DNA of 64,000 nucleotides from Apodemus sylvaticus (GCF_947179515.1 NC_067473.1:80890126-80954125), one strand, 5' to 3'. Positions 33,601 to 48,600 are shown, numbered from the stretch's first letter. The notes: generated by a model from the sequence alone, not told the origin. Program-made: numbers and translations.

Positions 33601-36600
33601 AAGCTTTTAACTTTTTAAAAGTTTAAACTAAAAATTTCATTGAAATTCCCTCCTACACTCAGTTGTTCTCCATTTCAGATTTATTTCAGTGTTCTTTCAG
33701 AGTGTCCTCGTGTTCAGAATGAGTTTTATTCATCCCTCATTACTACCTCCTGTCATCTTCAGTCTCTCCTTTCGCCATCCTCCCCTTCTTCCCAGGAAGC
33801 CCTTCCTATTTTTATGCTCTACTGAGTTTAATTAGGTTTGCTCATGTGAACATGGGTAAAAAAATTTTCCTGGATCATATCCAACCAATCAGTAGCTACA
33901 TGGCTAAATAAAGTGATACCCTTCCATGCTGACCATTAGCTGTCAATAATCACTCAGGGAGAGATGAACATACCCACTCTTATGCAAGTTTCTATACTTG
34001 CAGTGGGTTCACTGAATACAAGGCCATATTATTCCAAGAGAAGTCTTTTTACTACATACCTTCCCATACTCTGGCCCTTCCATTCTCCTATTCTCCTTCC
34101 TAAATAAGACCTAGACTCTGAGAGAGAGAGACAGACAGACCGAGAGAGGGGGGGACACAGAGACAGAGAGACAGAGACAGAGAGACAGAAACAGAGAGAG
34201 AGAGAACATTATTTGTGACCTATTTTGGGATAAACACTCAGCCATCCTTTACTCTCCACACTACTTTAACTGCTGTAGTCTATAATGAGACACTTCTCTG
34301 ATGGCAGATAAAGAAAGCACTAATCTATGGATAGAAACATGAAGTTTTAGAAGGCAGTTTAACTATATTTTATTTAAATTGCAATATTTTTAACATAAGG
34401 CCTCTATGATGTCAAAATTTTAGAGCATGTTTTCAATAAATTGAATATGATGGCCTTTCTATTCATATTAATTCACGCTCAAGGAAGAGACAAAAACACA
34501 AGTATATTTTATCACATATCTCTGTCTTCGACTCTTGCTTATGTCATGCTGGGAGACCAGCATTCCTCCTTCTTTTAGTTACACTGTAGTAAACACTGCA
34601 CTTCCTGGAAAATATAACTCATGGTCTGGCTTCATCAGAGCCAAGACACAAGCAGGAGAGGAGCAGGGTCTCTGTGTGGCTCCGAGGTCAGAGGGCACAG
34701 CTTCTACTTAGCAGCTCCTTGGGCTTCAGCAAGGCTTTTAACAGTAGCTCCTACGAGCTAGCTGGGCTTTTGTCCTCCAAGGCCTTTCTCATTGGTCATA
34801 TTTTGAACTCAGTGATCCATGTGGGAACATGGTTGGTTCACATTCTTCTGTCGCAGTCGAAGAATTTGAATGTCCAGTACCATGACTTTTGGTCACAGAT
34901 AGTTACTAGTAGGCAGGAAGCTGGACTTGCAGCCTTCCGTGAGACTGCACGGAAGCATAAAAGATGCACAGAGCTTATGGAATTCTCGAGTCACACTGGG
35001 AATAAGTTGAAGCGAGGGAATAAAAGGAGTTACTACTGAGAGATGATAAGGTTAAAACTCAGAAAATCTGGAGAGGGTATAAAGTGATATCATATTATCT
35101 TCCTGCTGACGCCAGAGACAGTGGCTTAACACATACAGAAACTTCTCATACTAAGTATACTGGATACTTTCCCTTGTCCTTTGTTTCCATGTTAATTTTA
35201 ATAATTGCAGGAGACTTGCAGCTGCCCTTCCCACATATTTTCCAACTAACATAGACATTATGAATAATGCTCTTTCACCTTCAGCCATGTTTGATAACAA
35301 ATATTAAGGCATTGCAACAAAAATCTCTCTGACCCCCTTTAAGTTACCCCAGAACATTGTCTAATAGTAGATAGTGACTTATAAGCAACTAAAAACTAAA
35401 AATTAAAAACTGCCGAGTCCAGACAGTGATTTTTATTGGCCTCTTACTGCGAGCTTGACCATATGGACTTGGTGGAGCACCACGGATCTACCCATGGCCA
35501 GACACCCAAAGCCTCTTTGAGGAGATAGTGCCAAGGACCATGTCTATCTTCCCAGACCAACTTATTCTTTGACTTAAGTCTTTGAAACAAGTTTGTTGCA
35601 AATGCCTTGCCAACTCCTGAGGACAGATTGAATGGCACTACTGTGAAAGTATGTAGTCACTGTAATGTAAAGATCAGACACTACCTGGCATATTTCACTT
35701 TTAAAATGATAGAACTACATTGTGTATATGGAAAAAATATTTTAAAATAAACTTCCTTTATTATGGGTAAATATTTGGCTATATACCTATTTTATGTACT
35801 AAGAGTCTTAGCAATTGTTCTATTGCTGTGAAGAGACATCATGACCAAGGCAACTCTTATGAAAGAGAACATTTAATTGGGGCTTGCATAGAATTTCAGA
35901 GGTTAGTCCATTATCACCATGGTGGGAACGTAGCAGACAGGTAGGTATCGTGCTAGAGAAGTAGCTGAGAGTTATACATTCTGATATTCGGATCTGGAGG
36001 GAGGGAGGGGGAGAGGGGGAGAAAGAGGGAGAGGAAGAGAGAGAGAGGGAGAGGAGAGAGGGAGAGAGGGGGAGAGAGGGAGAGGGAGAGGGAGAGGGAG
36101 AGGGAGAGGGAGAGGGAAGGGAAAGGGAAAGGGAAAGGGAAAGGGAAAGGGAAAAGGAAAGGGAGAGGGACCCTGACAAGAGTTTTTGAAATCTCAAAGC
36201 TTGCCCCCCTCCCTGACCAGTGACACATTTCTTCCAACTAGGCCACACCACCTTATCCTTATAATCTTTTCAAGTAGTACTCCTTGTTGACTAAGTATTT
36301 AAATATATGAGACTTTGTGGGCTATTCATTTTGAAGCCACCACACCACACCACACATATGAGATGATTTACGAGTGGAAGCTGAAGACATCCTGCTCTGG
36401 AAAGATGCAGACATGTGGAGACTATTACTCTCAAGAATTCCACTCTTTCTAGATCATGGCAATTTGATTGTAGCATAGGCTATATGATGAGACCCTGTAG
36501 TCTCAGTTCTTCCTGCTTCTTAACTTTTCCTCATCTAATGTCTCCTAAGTTGAAATTTTATTCAGATGGCCTCTTGCCATTCTCTGAGGCCTTCCAAAGT

Positions 36601-39600
36601 TGCATATCCTCTGAGAGATTCCTCCTAGCTTCTGCATGGAGCTGCACTGTTTCTTTTAAAAAAAAATGTTAGATCCATCCTGGGTCCTACCAGGCAGCCC
36701 TTGGTTGATATTGCTTCCAATTGTTAGACAAAATGGAAATCCTAATCAGGGTACAGATCATCCGTAAATCCAGTGGCCTAAAACTAGTTAAAAAGGAATC
36801 ATGATAAAATACAAGGATGGTGCTATTAGGTTCAGAAGTTTTCTCAGAAGACTAAACCTAGTCAATGAAAAATTAAGAAAATAATGAGGCAAAGCAAGAA
36901 CATTCAATGTGATGAAAGTAATGAATTTGAGCAAGACAAAGAGATGAAAGAAAGCTAAATGTATGCGGGAACACATATGGAAGGAGATCATTTTGAGGAA
37001 ATGTTTTGTGCAGTGAGAGAGACAGAAATTTTTGTTTTAAATAAGACATACTCAGATGATAGATTTCTGAAATTCCAGAAAGGAGGAAACACATACAGTC
37101 TCAGGATGGGCTTGGCATAGGAATGTCATCTAAGGTCTCCTTTCAAATGGGTAGTTGTAACTGAGGTCTGAGATCAGTAAGATCTCAAAGTCATGTCTTT
37201 GCTTAAAAGAGAGTCCTGAACAATTTTTGAAGAGCCTCTCTACTGGAGTGGCCTATGACCTTACTACAACAAGGAAACAGATGCTCCTGGCTATGGGTGT
37301 GGCAGTAACATCTTGAGCAGAAGCTATTACAAACTCAGGCTAACAATGGCAAGGGCTTTCACTGGTGTTAAGTTTGAAATGGGAGGAAAAGAAATAAATG
37401 GACATAGGGCAAGGAAATGAGAAAATCATTCCAAATAGCTTTAAGATTTTAAATGCAAGTGTTAGCCATCATGTAAGGGTCTGTTTGGGGTAAGAGTATG
37501 GGCTAATAATTATCTATACCAAGAAGATGCACTGTGGATTATCTCTACAAAGTGTCCTGGTCAGGCAGGAGTTAAATTTGCAAAAAGCTACAGAATGCTA
37601 TTATTTTAGAGCATTGCAGAACTGTAATTTGATTAGTCTATTGGACGATATTCCAAAGAACCAAATGTCTTCCATGAATCAGTCAGAAATGCTTAGGAAA
37701 ACCAAAATAAAAAATGCTTTCTAAGCCAACAAAGGTGCTAATTAGTGCCTTCTGCAGATCTGACTGCATCTTCTTCAGTAATACATTGTGCAGGGTTAAG
37801 TGCGGTATCTGCTGCTTCAGATGGCACAAGTCCACCTAACAGTAGGGCGGATGGCTAGAGATTATATCTAGAAGGAAGCAGAATTGGAATTTTAACCACA
37901 GAAGAGAATGAAATCAACAGAGCGGGAACTTTTGTTCTTACTTTAATTGGAACTGTGGCTAGCAGGAATTTGCTGACCTTTGTTTCACCTTCTCCAAATG
38001 CTTTCAGCCAGTGTTAAAAATCAAAGGAGGTGTCCTTAGAGGGGGGAAAATGGTAGCAAAAGCATGAAAGCCAAACAAGATGGAGGGTAGCATTGAAACT
38101 GCCCTGCTACCAGGGTGTGGTATAGGATCATAGATGCAGGTATGTTCCACCTATTGCCCATACAACACTAAGCCTGATGCCTATAGAAGTTTCAGGACAT
38201 CTGGGGTAATAGGGGAAGGTTTCCTTCCTGCTGTGGTGTTCCCCATGCTTCAGATTCTTGTTCTCATTTGAGGTAGTAAATGCTTCAAGAAGCTGGGCAG
38301 ATAATCACTAATGAGGCAGGCAGCACAGAGACTAGAAAATTGGAGTGTAGGCTGCCGTCAACAGATTGCTACCCCAAAGACACCTGGGCTAGCACTGTAG
38401 CAACTTCCAAGTTTTAGGGAAAGTCTTGGAGTTCCAATCCCTGTGGGAACTGGCACACCATGAGCCACCAGCTTGTGCCTCTCCTTCAGGCTCATCTTGG
38501 TACCAGAGAAGCCTTGACCTTGACAGGCCCTACCTTGGCATCCAGGAAGTTTATCTTACAAATCAGAAAATAACAGCAACAAAAACCAAGAAATAGTTTC
38601 ACGGTGCTCTATGCAAGATAAATGTCTACAGGTGTGTCCACGTGCTGGAAGGCCAGCTGCTACTTCTGCAGATTCAAGCATCTTTGCAGAAGCACCATGA
38701 AACCAGAAATTGGTCTCCCAGGATTAAGGGCGGTAGAGAATGTGGACTAGAAATCAGTGAGTAGTCCAATAATTGTAATAACTTTTTAACATTTTTTTTA
38801 AATTAGGCCTACTTTTACAAGTCTTATCAGGTGCCCTATGGTAACTTTTCTTCAGACTCTCAGCTTGGCAGCACAGAGGACTGTGTGTCTGCATGCACTG
38901 ACTGAGCCAGATTGTTGTGTCATTTCCAGAACCATTGAGAAAAGTATCAGGAGTCTAGGAAAGCACTCAATAGATGCACATGTGCAGCCATGATGATGAA
39001 ATTGAGGTAAGGGGGCAACTGTCTCCTAACTGGTGATGGTGCCTCGCAGGATGTCCTTGCATGACCAGAAAGCTCTTCCCCTAACTGGTGCTGAGGGTGT
39101 AAGTTTTCCTCATGTATCTGCAATCCCCGCTATGAGCAAGCCTGGCCCCATCACATTCCAGAGGACATGTGCTAACTTTCAGGAACTTGTTTTTTCCTGG
39201 ATGCTGCCCTTCCAGCTTGGTCCTCACTACAGTGTCATGCAGAGGGATGTGTTCTGTTGTTTGTGGCTACTAGGTCTGTGTAGCCACTGAAATCTCATGA
39301 AGAATTCTAGGGCACGAGAATCCAGAGTCAAAGTAACTAGAGTTTTCTGGGTGACTGGATTTTCCTCAGGACTATGGTTTTGTAAAATGTTGGAAGGCTG
39401 AGTTAACTCTTCTTGTCAATATCAAAAAATGGATCAGTTTCTGACAATTTGAGCAATTCACTGTGACCACAGTGCCAGAGCCCTGCCTGGACACAGTCAT
39501 TTACATTTTCTAAGACACCCACTCTTAGCAGATAAGTAGAAGAGGTCAATGCAGCTCAAGAGAAGCCACTTGTGTGGCAAAGCACATAGCCAAATTTCCC

Positions 39601-42600
39601 AGAACCACAGAGTTCTTCCATGGGGAGAGCTGTATAGAAGGATAACAAACAAACAACAACAACAAAACAAACCCAAAATATCAGAATTCTCCTGATGAGC
39701 TAGCCCAATGGTGCTCACTCTATAGATTACAAAGGAATAATAGAGGCTGTCCTCATAGAAAGAGGGAAGGAAAGAGGGAAGTTTGCTCAAAATGTTAAAC
39801 AGAATTTATTTTACCTTCCATTTGGCAACTTGCTACTTAATTCATCATGACATTGTCTTCATGTAATTGCCTACAATTTGTACTACACTTGCTTTTATGA
39901 CGTGATTAATAAGGTGGTAAATCAGATTTCTTTCCTGTGACAACTTCACTCAATTGTCTGCGATTTTGTAATCTTGAGATACTCCGAGACTGAATTGATT
40001 TTAGAAAGCAAGAGTGCTGCTATGGATTAATAATGCTTATGCAGGTGAGGGGTCAGTACTGAGCAGATTTTGTTTATGAACTCCAGCTTATACCGGTGTC
40101 TAAATGCAGCATCTCATTCCCTAGAATATTCTGGGAAGTAGCAATGATTTTAGTCAAGTTATTGATATTTACCTTGAATTAATGTCTCCTTAAATAGCTA
40201 CTTGTTAACATTATGACAAATGTCCACTTCATGTGAAAATCTGTAACGTGTAGATTTAGAAAGCCTATCTAGGCTCAGTGAAACATTGATGTGATTGATT
40301 AGTCATGACTGCAATGGCACTAGGTTGGGAGTATTGTTCAAGAGCTCCAGGCTGGGTCATATCCTTTCAAATGGATTATGTTTCTACACCTGCTTTATTC
40401 CTGTGAGGGTTCCACTTGCTTTGCTAAATACATTTTATGTATTTTACTTTCACCAAATCTTTAAAGTGTAATTGTACAAGTTTGGCTTGCTTAAAATCCT
40501 CTATTTAAGCTGTGCATGGTAGCATATACCTTTAATCCTAGGTCTTGGGAGGGATGGATGGATGGGTTTCTGTGCATTTAAGGCCATCTCTGTTTACATA
40601 ATAAGTTCCAGGATACCCAGAGCTACATAATGAGACCCTGTATCAAACAAATACATAAACAAAGAAACAAAGACCAAAATAATCTACTTACCCACATGGT
40701 ATTTATATACTTGCAGTCTTTATTTCTCTAGATCATGTTGCAGGATAGCTGGACCTTTAAAACCCTCTTTAAGATATGAGGCTATGCACCTGGACTCTCA
40801 GCCCTGGAGAGCATGAGATAGGGAAAGTTTGACTGCAAGTCCAGCTTGGAGTTCATAGGGAGACCCCATCTTACAACAGCAATAGGAAAAGTAACAGTAA
40901 CGTATGAGTCTTCTTACCTTTACGCTCCAAAGTTGAAATCCATAGTTGAGTTCCTAGGAACCTTTAAGTCATTCAGTGACTCACTACCTAGACAGTAATC
41001 CTGGCTCCAGACTAAAAAGCCTTTAGTCACATGCAATGGTCTTCCTTATGCTTCCTTCTGTCAGGATTTTCCATTTAAACCTTCCCCTGTTCTTTCTTTG
41101 TGGTAGAGGCAAGCTTTTTTTTTTCACAGTACAAGTGGCATCACTGACACTCATACAGGTCACATGCGATACCAGGACAGCCAGAAGTGAGAAGTCTGGT
41201 GGACATTATGATAAATTTGCCCATGATCTGAATATTTCCTTTTGTAGGTGTTATTGATACGTCATTTTGTGACACAGTGTGAGACAGTGTGGCACATTTT
41301 GTGACACAGTACTGCAGTGACTTCTAAGTGTCCCTTATGATGTCCAACAGATATTTTTCCCCAACCCCACCCATCTTGCTTCTACCAGGCAACTGGACCC
41401 TCCACACCATCTTTATCACATACAATGTTTTGCTTAAAACAATGGATTTTCATATCCTGGTACATAAATGTAAATCTGTCTTTTTGGCTTTTAAACACAC
41501 TACGGGACATTCTGTTGGCAGTGTGGTGTTTTGGAAAGAAAAAAAAACAACAACAACAGTAGAAAACCAAAATAAGCTGTGGCATTTTACCGGCCATGAG
41601 AAGTTTACGTAACTGTGATCTCTCCTTTCCTTCTCCCTTAAGTGTAAAATAACAAGCCCCATTTTAAGGACTTATTATGAGGACTTGGAAGATTGTATAG
41701 GAGCTGAAGAAATGACTTAGCAATTAAGGATGCTTTCTCCATATTTTGCAAATGATCCAAGTTCAGATTCCAGCACCAGGAGGTAGATTAAAACTATCCT
41801 TACCTCTAGTTCCAGGGCATCCAATATTCTTTTCTGGACTCCTCTGCCTATATGAAGGCAAACACTTATGCAGATAGAATAAAATAAATACATTTTTAAA
41901 AAATTAATATTAATAACAAAAGGTATAGATGGCAGGCTTGGCACAGTACCTCATGCAGTTAGTGCAAAATAAACCACTGCTGCTGTAATTAATAATAAAG
42001 GTAGTAAATTCCTTAACTTTGCTATCGTTGACTATGAGGTCAGGGAAGTGTGACTAAGTTTTTATGCATTCTGTTGAAAATCAAGGATAGGACATAAACT
42101 GGATGGTATAGAAAGAACTAGATGATTCAGCTCCTGCTGAATATTCCATGGATGGTAGTCTTTGGCCTTCATCTTCTGTCTGTGATCTTGACAGAGCACC
42201 CTGAATTATCCCATGAGAATACCCCAGAACACTGCTTCCCACCTACTGCAGATGTCATTTTAATTATCTCTAACAAAGCTACACCTTTGTCCAGAAAATT
42301 ATAACTCCACTTCACAATACAAATGTCATCTTTTCTATGAAACCTAGGCTAAGTTTGCTGCTGATACCAATTCCCAGCTCTCCACAATGCATGTCCACTG
42401 ACCCTCACACAATTTAGCATTGTCTGGGTCTTATTCACTGCAGAGATACAGTGCCAGGTCACACTCCTGGAGAGGAATCCTCTCCCACAAAGATTCTCCC
42501 GGAGACATGTTTACTCCTATCATGTTTTTGTAATTGCAGCTTCTTTGAATGAACAAGGAATCTTTCAGATGACCGTGAAAGACTACATGAGGTACGTAGC

Positions 42601-45600
42601 AGCACCAGTCACTTCACTCTGAAATTCAACAGCTACATCGTTGAAGCAGAAACAATGATAAAAAATTTCTTTTTAATAATTGTATAGATTTAGGGATTTC
42701 ATGAAATATCACACTCTCTGCCACTATGATTAGAGTGTTCTCACTGGCTATGGCAGAATTGGAGCTTTCTTAAATATCATAAAGGAATAAGAGGATTAAA
42801 TAAACAAATGCTGACCTACTGTGAAACTTAGTTATTTGCATAAATGCATCCTACTGCAGTGCATCAATTCACAGAAGGTATAATCATAGGTTTGTCTGGA
42901 AATGATGGTATTCATGGTACTATTTACTGACTGTTTAGATGTCGATGGGAAACAGTGTGTCTCTAGTGGAAGAAAGAGTAGATTTCGCAGGGTGCTCCTC
43001 AGTACAGCTGCATGAGCTGGACCCTTAGTATAAAATTTCGTCTCAGACATACTGAACTGAAATTCATAGGTGAGGTTCAGAATTATTCTTTGCAAACCCT
43101 TTAGATGTTGCTAAGTGGCAGTCTAGTTCAAGAGATGCTGGGAGTGACTAACCCCTTTGAGACTAGGAACTACTTCCTGACATTGGATTATCTTGTAATT
43201 TCAGAACCCTTCCAGAAAACTAACTGTGGAATACTGAGGTACACACATTTCTCAGTCCCCCCTCCCTTAGGTGATCAGTTGCTTTGATCTGATGCGATTA
43301 CATGATTTTAAGGCAAAAAAAAAAAAAACCAAAACAAACAAAAAACCCCAAAACTCCCAGGGAAACTCAAAGAGGAGATTGAGAGCTGGATTTAGGGTCA
43401 AGCTCATGCCCACATGACTGAATCAAACCGTGGATTTTCCATGAAGCACTGCTTCTATGTTGTTCTACTGAACATTGCAAAATGAATGTAGCCCTCAAAT
43501 GTGGGGGGAAAACCTGAAATTTAAAGGAAGCTGAGGTGTGGTATTTTACCTCTCTGTCACTGTGATAAAGCCCTGATGATCAAAAGCAGCTTGCTTACAT
43601 GTTATAGTTTTCCACTTACGGAAACCAGGGCAGGAACCTGGAGGCAGGGATTGCCATAAGAATACAGGGGAATGTGGCTTGCTCCTGTCTTTCTTGTACA
43701 GCTTGGGCTCACCTGCCTAGGGATGGGCTTATCCACAGTAGACTGGAATTTTCTCCATCCATAAACAATCAAGAAAATGCCCTACATACATTTCTAAAGG
43801 CCAATCTGATAGCAGCAACTCCCCTTTCCGGGTTACATTTTAACAAGTGTCTTTATTTTGTGAGGCAAGTTGAGAAAAAAAATAACCAGTACACAATGCA
43901 ACAAAAAATAAGTAAATAAGTTTTCCAAAGCTGAAGAAGAAGAAAGACCAAAGTGTGGGTGCTTTGGTCCTTCTTAGAAAGGGGAACAAAGCCGGGCGGT
44001 GGTGGCGCACACCTGTAATCCCAGCACTCTGGGAGGCAGAGGCAGGTGGATTTCTGAGTTCAAGGCCAGCCTGGTCTACAGAGTGAGTTCCAGGACAGCC
44101 AGGGCTATACAGAGAAAGAAATCCTGTCTCAAAAAACCAAATCCAAAAAACCAAAAAAAAAAAAAAAAGAAAAGAAAGAAAGAAAGAAAGAAAAAAGAAA
44201 AAAAGAAAAGAAAGGGGAACAAAATACTCACCGGAGCAAATATGGAGACAAAGTGCAAAGCAGAGACTTTGCAAAGTAAAGGCCATCCAGAGATTGTCCC
44301 ATCTGGCAATTCATCCCAAATACAGTCACCGTACTCTGACACTATTGTGGATATTAAGAAAGGCTTGCTGAAAGGAGCCTGATTAACTGTCTCCTGAGAG
44401 GCCCTGCTAGAGCCTTACAAATACAGAGCTGGATGCTTGCAGCCAGCCATTGCACTGAGTGTGGGGTTCCACAATGGAGGACTTAGAGAAAGGACTGAAG
44501 GAGCTGAAGGGGTTTGCAATTCCATAGGAAGAACAACAATATCAACCAACCAGACACCCCCTCACCCCCGCCAGAGCCATCAACCAAGGAGTACATATGG
44601 CTCTGGCTATACATGTAGTAGAGGATGGCCTTGTCAGGCATCAATGGGAGGAGAGGTCCTTGGTCCTGTGAAGGGTGCATAGATGCCCCAGAGTAGGGGA
44701 ATTGAGGGCAAGGAGGTGAGAGTGGATGCCTGGGTGGAGAAACACCCTCATAGAAGCAGGGGAAGGGGAATGGGATAGGGACTTTCTGGGAGAGGGTGAA
44801 ACTGGATAGCAAGGGGATAACACATGAAATGTAAATAAATTAAAATAAATAAATAAATAAACATTTAAAAGATAAAAAATAAATAAGTTTTCCTCTTCTG
44901 TCAATATCCTTCACCATTTAAATGTAGAATTCATATTATTCAGAAACGTGTTTTTTCATCTTTAATGAAAAGATACAATTAAATAGAGAGGCAGAGTCCA
45001 GATGTTCTTAGTACGGACAGGACAAAAACAAATTTAGCAACTCAAGTTTAGTAACCTTGTCTCCTTGGGAACATTGACATCTGCAGAGTGTTGTTTGATA
45101 AATTTTAATTGTATGCCAACTGTCTAATATGATCCATGATATGCCTGAGTTACATAAAACAGAATTGTATTATAATACAGTTCAATTTTCTTTAGAAGTA
45201 CTTTAAAATGTTTTGCAATAGAGGTATACTAAATATGGTGATTCTCATTGTCTTGGGTAGTAAGGGACTTCATTACTATTGCATATGGCTGGCCACAGGG
45301 GACTCTGGGGATGCAGGTTAAGACTGTTAGCCATGAACTATGAAATCCTTCTTCATTTTGAAAAATGACGTGGAGTACCTCCAGTGGTTGTTTGCTGTAC
45401 ATCTTTCATCACATAATATTAACTTCTTCTCTCAAGTTGGAGCCTAGCAAAGCTGTGTTCCCGAATGGTCCCCCAATGATTTGCCATCTGCCAAGAGTGA
45501 GACATTCTGTCACCTTTATAAAAACACTCACAGTCACCTAACACTTAATTCTCACACATTCTATAACAATGCTCAGAGAGGAGGAGCACCCCTCTGTTGC

Positions 45601-48600
45601 ACACACTGCCTCCTTCCAAGGTGCACCCACTGTGGAGTTATTAGAAACAGGAGGAAACAAAAATGATTCCTTGAGAAAGGACATCATCCCAAGGACCTTC
45701 TGGGAGAATCTAAACAATATGACTCATCTTTGATCCCCTTGACTTCTAGATCTCTGTATCAGTTCTCGGAGACTCCTACCCTGTCCAGAGGGACTAGTTT
45801 CAACTCTTGCTATTCCACCACAGGTGTGCCTCAAAGGTATGTGATTTCCTGGCCCCTTCATCAAGATAGATGATTCAGCTCAACAATTGGCTTTGTGAAA
45901 TTAAAAATATATGCTTGAGAAATATGTGTTAAATTAATGGATAAGAGGGCAAACAAAGGATTTCCAAATCCTACTTTTAAGAGTATATTTTAAAAGGCAG
46001 TGAAGTTGGAAAGGAGGTTAAGTGTCTTCACTGGGAAATATCTGATAAATAAATATCTGATAAATCTGATCTATAGTTGCTGGAATTTCATTTGTTGACA
46101 AAACCAATAGGAATTGTAACTCTACCTGTTAGTACTATCACTGGGTCATATTTTAAGACAACTACAAGCTGCAAAAAGATACAGAGACCACATTATTCTT
46201 GACAAGGGTAGCAGGTAAAATTTACAAAACATGTCTATACCCATAGAGAGTAAGATCTGGAAAGAGACCCATGGACTTACTGGGAGCAGGGTAAGGACTT
46301 AGAACAGGGATTTACATGTAATAATTTACCTCTTAAAAGGTAAATCTGCTTTATTTATTTCTTGTGCTATTAAATATATTATAAGTTAATGATATTTTTA
46401 TAATGATTCAATAATATGTTTAGTGACAAGCCACGCAATATTCATGACACTGAACCCTTTGGAATTCAGGGACAGTCTTTGTTAACTTTGTATTGTAGGT
46501 ACCTTGCCCCAGAGCTTAGAACACCACAGATGTTCAATAAAGATTAGTAAAAGCAGACTGAATAAAGATTTATACAGTGGGGCCAATAGATAATAAATTA
46601 AATTTTCATGTGGAATTTAGGATTCTCTCCAAACTAATTTCTCATTCGAACCTTCTTTATATCAATTTGTCCATGGCATACAACCAAGTGATTGTCACTA
46701 CAGCTTTCCAAATCATTTTAATGATTAAGGTATCCTAGCCAAAGCCATTTAGACCCCTTAATGAGGGTTCCCAGCCTGCCTTTTCTTTTTTCATTGATTG
46801 GGTCAAAGGCAAATCAACAAATCTATACGTGACATTAGAAATTGTGAACATGATACAAGCCCAAGGGAAGGAGCTTGCCCGTGGGACTAATGAGATTGAA
46901 GTTCTAGAGAGAAAATTATCTAATTTTCTGTGTCTCGAACAAGCTCTTGAGAGTAGCAAGGGAAGGAAAGGCAAACAGAAACCTTCATGAAACAAAAGAA
47001 AACCCTCTGAAACTTTATGAGAAATATCAGCTCCCACACAGTCCATGGCATTTGGAAGGTCAAACACCAGAAATTTTGAGTGAGAAGTGAGTTGGTATAC
47101 ATACAATTTCTAGATACTTAATTCTTAATTTCTGTGTCAACAAAGACTAGAACTATTTAACAAGAGGGTTTGCTGTTTTGGGCCAAGCCAAGACAAAATA
47201 TAAAGAAATAAATGAAAACCAGAACATAGTCTAACCCTACCTAGAGACGTGAAAGCATCATTTGGAAACATTGAACCTATGGTGTGCTTTCAGCAATATC
47301 TTCGGCAGATTCGTGTAGCTAAGGGTGCACCCGACTGATATTTAAAAAAGAATTCTTTGGGTCTCCACTTGCATGTTGGGAGGTGATATTGTGTGTTTTA
47401 TTTCCTTGATTTCTAACAAACATTGTTTTAAGGCGATTGCCAGTGCAATGACTTCCACTCCATATTCTTTCTGCCCTGTCTGATTTAATACTTATCCAGT
47501 TGGGAAGTAAAACCAGCCAGACAAGCTCATGGTTTTGTTTGTAAAGCACAGGCATGTGTCCCTATGTGGGGTGTCTGACTTTCTTCGAAGTGAGCTATGT
47601 AAGAGTTGTAGTGAACTCAGCATCTGTCTTTTCAAATTCCTTTTCCAATCAAATTCTGGAAGACTGGGTGAGTAGAAAAAATGGGCTATGGTTAAATGGA
47701 CTATTATACATAAAGATTTTCTTATTTTTATCTCAGCATTCCTGCATGGCTGGAATTTTGGGAAAAAGATCCAGTGGAGATTCTCTTGGACTTGGGCTTT
47801 GGTGCTGATGAGCCAGATATCTGCACACAAATCCCAGCCCGGTTCCTTGGTTATAGCTCAGCAGCCAGAGGAATTAACATCCGTGTTTTTCTTGAAGCAC
47901 AGAAGCAGCGGATGGACTTTGAGAACCCTGACTTGTATGGTAAGTGGGAGCCTATGGCATTGCATCCCAACACTTAGCACTGAGTACTATGGAGGACCAT
48001 AGTATTTGACAGAATAGTCTAGTGCTTGCTTATGATACCATTCAACCCCAAGGGACTTGAAACAGGAAAAATTGACTTCTTGATCCCTCTTTCTCTGTCT
48101 GCCATGTATATTAGAAGCAAGACTGAGTTGCCCCATACTGTCACTGAAGGGTTTGCCTTGTACCTACTACAATCTGGAATATCACCAGTTGCGATGACAG
48201 GGGAAACACGGGAATGGGAAATTATACTCATCACAGGTCTGCTCAGATGTCATTGGCCAAAACAAGTCACATGACTTCTTAACACCAAGGCAGTGGAATG
48301 TGCAATCCTGTGTAAACCCAAAGGTGAAACACTTTCATGGGTAACACTACTCCAGCCACACCCCAGGAGACAGCGCAGCCTGCTCATCAAGAACCTTTGA
48401 GTGAAATCTTCTCGACTAGAGGCTGCTTGGACTGCTGCTATGTACGGCTTAAGCTGCAGGTGGTAGCTACTCACCACTCATATCTGAATTGTGGATTAAA
48501 TATACTTAGTTCTTATTGCCAGTATGCACTTGCCACATTTCCCCAGCTTGTGGCCAGTGGAATACCTGTCACTAAGGTATCTCAGCGGATCCTCTTGGAG

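Larger units (their letters stand above)
32700..42539 (+). other. Itprid1 intron 3 (about 9.8 kb)
   Basis: gtaagg...attgcag. Holds a GA tract, one dispersed repeat with a long polypurine insert and several worn SINEs, listed separately. Large parts (32700-34107, 34207-35804, 36351-40505) show nothing I can name. A MIR-like scrap may lie near 33290-33370 (ctataaaatgtgcctatttt then gattagatgaaatct). Confidence 0.8.
42592..45749 (+). other. Itprid1 intron 4
   Basis: gtacgt...acttctag, 3.2 kb. Holds an A-rich run (43313-43350), a dispersed repeat and the B1-in-L1 nest. Nothing recognised at 42600-43310 or 44894-45749. Confidence 0.8.

Noticed and set aside
35820..36251. 143-codon Ser/Leu/Pro-rich minus-strand frame
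   Set aside because: Runs through the GGGAGA/GGGAAA tract; composition artefact.
47737..47939. TESPA1 as the identity of the host gene
   Set aside because: The N-terminus and the flanks of the conserved domain fit ITPRID1 much better; TESPA1 has FF after IPAR and different surrounding sequence.
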